From Oligoflexia bacterium (lineage in GTDB: Bacteria; Bdellovibrionota; UBA1018): DNA of 38,511 bases. The position numbers and the translations under genes are program-made. Below, in pieces: positions 33,763 to 38,511 of the stretch. The notes below the pieces were generated by a model. The model did no database searches. It was not told the origin of the DNA and saw only the letters and a list, made by a program, of their open reading frames with translations. Location of the stretch: the NCBI GenBank assembly GCA_023700925.1, contig JAMPXZ010000005.1, forward strand, positions 1 to 38,511, in the 5' to 3' direction. The stretch's first letter is position 1, and each line of letters starts with the position of its first letter.

Positions 33763-35437
33763 GCGTGGCCTCGAGGGCGTGCCGATCACGTGAGAGCGAG
33801 GTCGGTTGCAATTCAATTTCGTAATCCGGGCAATGGAGCAGGCCCCTCGGAGTGAAAATGGCCGCTCTCATCCCTTCTACTGTTCCTGCGTCCGCTGGGA
33901 GAAAAAGTTTTACCCAGTATCCGGCATCGGAGGTTCTGGCGATTCGCAGGTTCTCAGGCGTTCGAGGTGCTCTCAGCACGGCATCCAAGAGGGACAGCAA
34001 GGCTTCGAACTCTTCAAGCGAGATTTCCGCGAGATTCGCGATGCGGAACTTTCCTCGCCGGGCCAGAGATTCCAGCGCAGCCTCTCGAAGCTGCCGCTCT
34101 CGTCGACGATTCGTGAGGAGAAGGGCCTTGGCGTTACCGTGGTCTGGGACCGCCGAAGGGCGGCCTGCAACCGAGGCCTTTCCACGGGTCCCTAGCCGGA
34201 CGGGAATGAGAACGGGAGGAGTTTCCCACCAAGAGGCCCCCGGAGGCGTGATTTCACTATCCTCTTCGACCAGGTGAAAATGTCGCGAAGCATACAGGCC
34301 GAAGGCCATTTGCCAGAGAGCATGAGCGTCCCTGTCGTCAGCCAAAACGGAAAACCAGGAGGCGAGCATTCGGAAGTCCGCGGCACGATCGATGGCTTGA
34401 GTGCGAAGCTCGTTCACGCGGCTCAAAGCACGAGTCAGTGCGACCACTGAATCTACGGCGACTTTGGCGAGTCGCTCGACTGTTGCCCCATCGGTTCCCT
34501 CTTCCGGGATGAACCAGCGCTTGATGCCATTCCATTTCGCGATTCGGGCATGTCTCCAGCGCTCCAAGGATCCGTCGGCACCGAAGTCAGGCGGCACATC
34601 CGCCGACTCGGACGCCCGTTGGACAATCTGTCCGATCCCCGTTGAGGAGACCGAAGCGATTTCCGTGGCGATTTCTTCCGTATTCTGGCGAAGTTGGTCA
34701 ACGAAGCGGCTGATGTAATCGAGAATCGCCTGTTTCCGAAAGAAGAATCTTTCTTCGAGCTCATCTCCGGCCACGTTCAAAGCCTCAGTTTGGGAGGTGA
34801 GTTCTCCGATGAAATGGTTCGCCTCTTCGGTAAGCGTGTCGAACGCCGAGAAGAGGTCATGAAGCAGTATCAAATAGGTGTCCGGCGCGGAGTCCGGGTT
34901 CAGTGCTTCGTTCCCGATTCTGCGAAGGGTTTCGAGGATCTTTCGCAGCATGGAAGACTGGAGCGAGCCAGTGGAACCCAGGGTCGCTTCGACTTCTAGT
35001 ACCGCGCGATGCGCTGCTTCTCCCATGGGGGTCAAGTGGTAGATGAACCGTTTGCGGCTGAAGTCCTCCACGCGGTTGACCGCAGCGGTATCGTGCGCGT
35101 GCTGAAGGTTTCCCCAACTGACGAGTGCCTCGAGAAGGCGACTTAATTTTTCGGGGTTTTCAAAGGCATCCAGGTCTTCCGTTGCGAGTTCATATTTCCG
35201 TTCGCCGATCGCTTTTTGAATCTCTGTCGGCCGCATTTCGATCACGTATTGCTGTTTGGCCTCGTAAAAAATCTGCATGATGGCCCGATAAGAGGGTGCG
35301 TTGGGAGCCGTAACATAGGAGAAAACCGGCACTTGATTGAGAATGCGTGACACAGGTTTCTTGTAGCCCTCTCGGTAAAGGCATTCCACCGTTTTTTGAG
35401 TAGCCGAGGCCTCCGCTCGCGAACTGTCCTGAGCCAT
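33749..35437 (-). CDS. jetA: Wadjet type II kleisin-like subunit JetA (TIGR02677 family)
   Basis: 562 aa. JetA is the MukF-like kleisin that closes the JetC ring. The N-terminal part contains PVFSYVTAPNAPSYRAIMQI and FYEAKQQYVIEMRPTEI, the TIGR02677-type opening, followed by a winged-helix-like region and FIYHLTPMGEAAHRAV. The C-terminal region has ASWFSVLADDRDAHALWQMA, FGLYASRHFHLV and SWWETPPVLIPVRLGTRGK, also family-typical. The ATG at 35437 opens the operon. No strong ribosome site is visible. It overlaps jetB by 14 bases, so all four subunits come from one mRNA in fixed order. Confidence 0.86.
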   Translation of the reverse strand: MAQDSSRAEASATQKTVECLYREGYKKPVSRILNQVPVFSYVTAPNAPSYRAIMQIFYEAKQQYVIEMRPTEIQKAIGERKYELATEDLDAFENPEKLSRLLEALVSWGNLQHAHDTAAVNRVEDFSRKRFIYHLTPMGEAAHRAVLEVEATLGSTGSLQSSMLRKILETLRRIGNEALNPDSAPDTYLILLHDLFSAFDTLTEEANHFIGELTSQTEALNVAGDELEERFFFRKQAILDYISRFVDQLRQNTEEIATEIASVSSTGIGQIVQRASESADVPPDFGADGSLERWRHARIAKWNGIKRWFIPEEGTDGATVERLAKVAVDSVVALTRALSRVNELRTQAIDRAADFRMLASWFSVLADDRDAHALWQMAFGLYASRHFHLVEEDSEITPPGASWWETPPVLIPVRLGTRGKASVAGRPSAVPDHGNAKALLLTNRRRERQLREAALESLARRGKFRIANLAEISLEEFEALLSLLDAVLRAPRTPENLRIARTSDAGYWVKLFLPADAGTVEGMRAAIFTPRGLLHCPDYEIELQPTSLSRDRHALEATHVAP

Positions 35438-35649
35438 GCCGAACTCAAGTGTGACCTGCGGGCCATTGGCTGTTCAAATGTGCCCCAGAAACGGGGATGG
35501 GAAAAATTTTAGAAACGCTTTCAGACGGTTAAAAATGCGGCGACCTGCGGGCTTGCGAGGTTGTGGTTGACCCTTTGTTGACCCCTAAATAAAAAAACGA
35601 CCTAAAAAATATTTTGAAAGTCATCTTATATTACTGATTTTAAAGGATT
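35438..35649 (-). promoter_or_regulatory. Upstream region of jetABCD (AT-rich end of the island)
   Basis: No gene is seen. The part next to the right attachment repeat (35585-35649) is strongly AT-rich, with A- and T-runs that could be an UP-type or H-NS-type region. The arm repeat lies at 35564-35584. At 35541-35551 CGACCTGCGGG copies 11 bases of the tRNA/attachment repeat. The jetABCD promoter must be in this interval, but no confident -35/-10 pair is called. Confidence 0.45.
35564..35584 (+). repeat. Right arm-type repeat (two TTGACCC boxes)
   Basis: This 21-bp stretch differs from the left copy at 24424-24444 by one base and has the same orientation and the same 11-bp TTGACCC period. It is 65 bases inside the right attachment repeat. 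Such paired boxes flanking a tRNA att core are what P and P' arm sites of a tyrosine integrase look like; no integrase is present to test it. Confidence 0.7.
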
Positions 35650-35704
35650 TGTTTGGTGGCTGAGGGCGGGATCGAACCGCCGACCTGCGGGTTATGAATC
35701 CGCC
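35650..35704 (+). repeat. Right attachment-site repeat, inside the intact tRNA
   Basis: This is the second copy of the perfect 55-bp repeat (first at 24257-24311). It covers the 3' 51 bases of the tRNA gene plus four bases past its CCA end. Because the tRNA is complete on this side, integration kept the gene functional. Confidence 0.92.
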
Positions 35705-35730
35705 GCTCTAACCATCTGAGCTACCCAGCC
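35654..35730 (-). tRNA. tRNA with CAT anticodon, probably elongator tRNA-Met
   Basis: 77 bases with encoded CCA. The acceptor stem GGCTGGG/CTCAGCC is paired with one G-U; the D-arm TAGCTCAG...GAGC and the T-loop TTCGATC are canonical. The anticodon loop TTCATAA has anticodon CAT (35694-35696 on the complement). The stem is not the GGG/CCC type of initiator tRNA. The fourth acceptor pair is U-A, as in tRNA-Met, rather than the C-G that TilS prefers in tRNA-Ile2, so Met is favoured. It is the insertion target of the island. Confidence 0.9.
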
Positions 35731-35833
35731 AGCCAAAAGGAGAGGACTGTCATAACCCTGAAATGAAAAGGGATCAATCAAGTTTTTGAGGCGGGCTTGC
35801 GCTGGCGGTCCGAGGTGTGAAAGAGTTCCCCGG

Positions 35834-36826
35834 ATGCGAAGCTATCCGAAGCCGGGCCCGGTCGGGGGCCGGCTGATCCGCGAAGTGATTGGGCTGCTGA
35901 GGGCTGAAAAGATGCCTCTCCCTTTGAATGCCGGCGTAGATTCGCATATCCTCATCGCGCTTTCCGGAGGGGCCGACTCACTGGCCCTGGCTCTTTTGCT
36001 CGCAAAATACGGCCGGCGAGTGGTGGACCGGAAAAAAATCCGGCTTCTCCACGTGAATCATGGCTGGCGCGGCAAGGAATCGGACGCCGACGAAGCCTTC
36101 GTCCGGGACTTTGCCAAGCGTCTGAAGCTGAGGCTCGATGTCGTCCGTCTCGATCCGCCGTCGGCCAATGGAGGCGAGTCGTGGGAGGACTTGGCGCGCC
36201 AGGAACGAAAGAAGATCTTCGCCACCCGAGCGGCCAAGGGCGGCCGTCTCGTCCTTACTGCGCATCAGGCGGACGATCTGGCGGAGACCGTACTGTGGCG
36301 GCTGCTGACGGGAGCGAGCGACACCCATGGCGGGGGCATTGCCGTGAGGCATGGGGTGGAGCTGCGGCCTTTGTTGCGGGTTCGCAAAGAGGCGCTCCGA
36401 GAGTTTCTGCTCGAAGAGGCGCAGCCCTGGCGAGAGGACGCGACCAATCGCGACCCGAGGTTCCAACGGGCTCGGATGCGTCTGGAGCTTATGCCGGTCC
36501 TGGAGGCGCTTTTTCCGAGGTCGGTGGAGCACCTCGTGGCGTTGGCCTTTCGCGCTCAACAAAGGGACGGCGCCGGCACCTCGGAGACAGTCCCGCCGGG
36601 CGAGTGGCAAGAGACACTCGGGGCGCTCTTTGGTTCAGCCGGCCTTAAGCCGCGCCGGGCTCACTGGGAGTGGGCCGCCGCGGCATCGGGCCTGAGCGCA
36701 AGCAAGCGCGCAGAGCTTCACCTTCCGCAGGGCTGGAAACTCATTCGCGAAGCGCAGCGCAACGGCGCCCGGGAGAGCTGGCGATTAGAGCGTGATAAGC
36801 CGTTGGAATGCCAACGAAAAAGTTAA
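35834..36826 (+). CDS. tilS: tRNA(Ile)-lysidine synthetase
   Basis: 330 aa. It ligates lysine to C34 of the CAT-anticodon tRNA-Ile2 with ATP, changing its identity from Met to Ile. The PP-loop HILIALSGGADSLALALLLA (SGGADS at 44-49) is diagnostic, followed by LLHVNHGWRGKESDADE and LTAHQADDLAETVLWRLLTG, then PLLRVRKEALREFL and the EDATNRDPRFQRARMR motif. The protein is short compared with E. coli TilS (about 430 aa), lacking most of the C-terminal domain, as in some other lineages. The ATG at 35834 is the first good start; the TTG at 35786 lacks a ribosome site. ftsH follows, a common pairing. Confidence 0.92.
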   Translation: MRSYPKPGPVGGRLIREVIGLLRAEKMPLPLNAGVDSHILIALSGGADSLALALLLAKYGRRVVDRKKIRLLHVNHGWRGKESDADEAFVRDFAKRLKLRLDVVRLDPPSANGGESWEDLARQERKKIFATRAAKGGRLVLTAHQADDLAETVLWRLLTGASDTHGGGIAVRHGVELRPLLRVRKEALREFLLEEAQPWREDATNRDPRFQRARMRLELMPVLEALFPRSVEHLVALAFRAQQRDGAGTSETVPPGEWQETLGALFGSAGLKPRRAHWEWAAAASGLSASKRAELHLPQGWKLIREAQRNGARESWRLERDKPLECQRKS

Positions 36827-36931
36827 GCGGAATTGCGGCTTAAAATTGATTTGCGTTTCCTTTTCATGCTACGTTAGCCGGATAAGGCCAAGTAGGGTCT
36901 TTTTTACACGAGAGGGTTGGGTTTCCATCAG

Positions 36932-38511
36932 ATGAAGCCATCGCACAAAACGGTCGCTCTTTGGTTCGTACTGATCTTGTTGTTTGCGAGTCTTTTTAAG
37001 ATCTTCGATCCAGGGACAGGGCGCCGCAAGGACATCAAATTCAGGGACTTCGTCCAGTACGTCAAGGAAGGCAAGGTGGCTGAAGTCACCTTCAAGTCCG
37101 ACAACACCATCGTGGGGAACTTCAAGGAAGCCCCGGCGGACGGCAAGCGCCAGTTTGAGACCGTGGGCGATACCGAGAACCCGAAAATTTTTGAGATCCT
37201 CGAAAAGAACGACATCATCCCGAACTACGAGCGCGTCGAGAAGACGCCGGTCTGGCAGCAGGTCCTGATCTCCTGGTTCCCGATGCTGCTGCTTTTCGTG
37301 TTGTTCTTCCTTTTCATGCGGCAGCTCCAGGTGGGCGGCGGCAAAGCCATGTCCTTCGGCAAGAGCAAGGCGCGGCTTCTCACGGAGTCCAATAATCGCG
37401 TCACGTTCAAGGACGTGGCGGGCGCCGAAGAGGCCAAGCAGGAGCTCGAGGAAATCATCGAGTTCCTGAAGGATCCGAAAAAGTTCACCCGGCTCGGCGG
37501 GCGCATCCCCAAAGGCGTGCTCCTCATGGGCCCTCCGGGAACCGGCAAGACGCTGCTCGCGAAGGCGATCGCGGGCGAGGCGGGCGTGCCGTTCTTCTCG
37601 ATCTCGGGTTCGGATTTTGTCGAGATGTTCGTGGGCGTCGGCGCCTCGCGCGTGCGCGACCTGTTCGACCAAGGCAAGAAGCACGCCCCGTGCATCATCT
37701 TCATCGATGAGATCGACGCCGTCGGTCGCCACCGTGGCGCGGGCCTGGGCGGCGGGCATGACGAGCGCGAGCAGACCCTCAACCAGCTGCTTGTCGAGAT
37801 GGACGGCTTCGAGAGCAATGAAGGCGTCATCCTGATCGCCGCGACGAACCGGCCTGATGTGCTCGATCCGGCGCTGCTGCGGCCGGGCCGTTTTGACCGC
37901 CGCGTGGTCGTATCGGCTCCGGACGTCAAGGGGCGCGAGGCGATCCTCAAGGTCCACACCCGCAAGACGCCCATGTCGACCAACGTGAACCTCTCGATCA
38001 TCGCGCGCGGGACGCCCGGCTTCTCCGGTGCTGACCTCGAGAACCTGGTGAACGAGGCGGCGCTCCTGGCCGCGCGGGAAAACAAGAAGTTCCTGGAGAT
38101 GTCGGACTTCGAGCACGCCAAGGACAAGGTCCTGATGGGCGTGGAGCGAAAAAGCATGGTGCTCTCCGAAACGGAGCGCAAGACGACGGCCTACCACGAG
38201 GCGGGCCATACGCTGGTCGGCAAGTTCATGCCGGGCACGGATCCGATCCACAAGGTGACGATCATCCCGCGCGGGATGGCGCTTGGGGTCACCCAGACGT
38301 TGCCGAGCGAAGATCGCATGAGCCTGAGCAAGGAGCGCGCGGAAAACAGCATCTCCTTCCTCATGGGCGGAAGGCTCGCCGAGGAGCTGGTGCTGAACCA
38401 GAAGACGACCGGCGCGGGCAACGACATCGAGCGGGCCACCGAGCTCGCGCGGCGCATGGTCTGTGAATGGGGTATGAGCGACGTCCTGGGGCCCGTGAGC
38501 TTCGGCAAGAA
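36932..38511 (+). CDS. ftsH: ATP-dependent zinc metalloprotease FtsH, 5' part (runs off the window)
   Basis: 526 complete codons visible. Inner-membrane AAA+ protease that degrades unassembled membrane proteins and regulators. TM1 is at about 8-24, a periplasmic domain at about 35-105, TM2 at 112-130. The AAA domain has Walker A GPPGTGKT (200-207), pore loop [17 protein letters not shown], Walker [12 protein letters not shown], and the second region of homology [20 protein letters not shown]. The zinc site is HEAGH (422-426). The C-terminus is cut by the end of the window. It lies 105 bases after tilS. The ATG at 36932 gives the family's normal N-terminus, though the nearest purine-rich site (GAGAGGG) is about 20 bases upstream. 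Confidence 0.96.
   Translation, partial: MKPSHKTVALWFVLILLFASLFKIFDPGTGRRKDIKFRDFVQYVKEGKVAEVTFKSDNTIVGNFKEAPADGKRQFETVGDTENPKIFEILEKNDIIPNYERVEKTPVWQQVLISWFPMLLLFVLFFLFMRQLQVGGGKAMSFGKSKARLLTESNNRVTFKDVAGAEEAKQELEEIIEFLKDPKKFTRLGGRIPKGVLLMGPPGTGKTLLAKAIAGEAGVPFFSISGSDFVEMFVGVGASRVRDLFDQGKKHAPCIIFIDEIDAVGRHRGAGLGGGHDEREQTLNQLLVEMDGFESNEGVILIAATNRPDVLDPALLRPGRFDRRVVVSAPDVKGREAILKVHTRKTPMSTNVNLSIIARGTPGFSGADLENLVNEAALLAARENKKFLEMSDFEHAKDKVLMGVERKSMVLSETERKTTAYHEAGHTLVGKFMPGTDPIHKVTIIPRGMALGVTQTLPSEDRMSLSKERAENSISFLMGGRLAEELVLNQKTTGAGNDIERATELARRMVCEWGMSDVLGPVSFGK

Larger units (their letters stand above)
24257..35704. mobile_element. tRNA-inserted genomic (defence) island, about 11.4 kb, without visible integrase
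   Basis: The island is bounded by a perfect 55-bp direct repeat (24257-24311 and 35650-35704) that is the 3' part of a CAT-anticodon tRNA gene; the intact tRNA is at the right end, as after site-specific integration into a tRNA 3' end. A 21-bp direct repeat with two TTGACCC boxes lies inside each end. Cargo: DUF6088/AbiEi-like gene, AbiEi-like/AbiEii-like pair, and jetABCD (type II Wadjet). The left 3 kb is clearly less GC-rich than the chromosome. No integrase, relaxase, transposase or replication gene was found, so transfer must rely on functions in trans or the recombinase was lost. Confidence 0.85.

Overview
The window reads as a GC-rich Gram-negative chromosome with one horizontally acquired block. 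Lipid A/LPS genes (a heptosyltransferase and a Kdo transferase), LolC/E, several signal-peptide proteins and outer-membrane beta-barrels show a two-membrane cell. The mixture of low-similarity envelope proteins, an OpdA-type M3 peptidase, a MotA/MotB-like pair and a Kal-like hotdog enzyme recalls Bdellovibrionota or another deltaproteobacterial-type lineage, but that placement is inference. No sequence search was possible.

Layout. 1-168: 3' end of a 5S rRNA and a very strong hairpin that closes the rRNA operon. 182-7182: a tightly packed + strand run (heptosyltransferase, waaA, kal-like, FAD oxidoreductase, GT4 glycosyltransferase, purB, small pilin-like protein), several genes joined by 4-base overlaps. 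7183-7878: a gene-free, lower-GC stretch with several small hairpins. 7879-13031: a repeat-containing outer-membrane protein with its own terminator, then a FadJ-type fatty-acid oxidation protein overlapping a LolC/E permease. 13037-15277 (-): a MotA/ZorA-like plus MotB/ZorB-like ion-channel pair and a secreted protein with a Pro/Ser/Thr tail. 15391-18644 (+): oligopeptidase A-type M3 peptidase and a multipass membrane protein. 18645-22882 (-): outer-membrane protein, aspartate ammonia-lyase, a secreted unknown and a secreted PHB-depolymerase-family esterase. 23071-24036 (+): a secreted HExxH protein.

24257-35704 is a genomic island of about 11.4 kb in the 3' end of a CAT-anticodon tRNA. A perfect 55-bp direct repeat flanks it, which is the tRNA 3' end duplicated; the intact tRNA is on the right. 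A second 21-bp near-identical direct repeat, made of two TTGACCC boxes 11 bp apart, lies just inside both ends and looks like a pair of integrase arm sites. The cargo is defensive: a solitary AbiEi/DUF6088-like regulator, a second AbiEi-like regulator coupled to an AbiEii-like nucleotidyltransferase (a type IV toxin-antitoxin-like pair), and, facing them, a complete type II Wadjet operon jetABCD (TIGR02677, TIGR02678, TIGR02680, TIGR02679) whose four reading frames all overlap. No integrase, transposase or other mobility gene is visible, so the island is either non-autonomous or has lost its recombinase.

The chromosome resumes with tilS and the 5' part of ftsH, cut by the window end. The most interesting content is the integrase-less Wadjet/toxin-antitoxin island with its arm-like repeats. 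Next come the ZorAB-like channel pair without any Zorya effector gene and the structured 0.7-kb gap before the repeat-rich outer-membrane protein.
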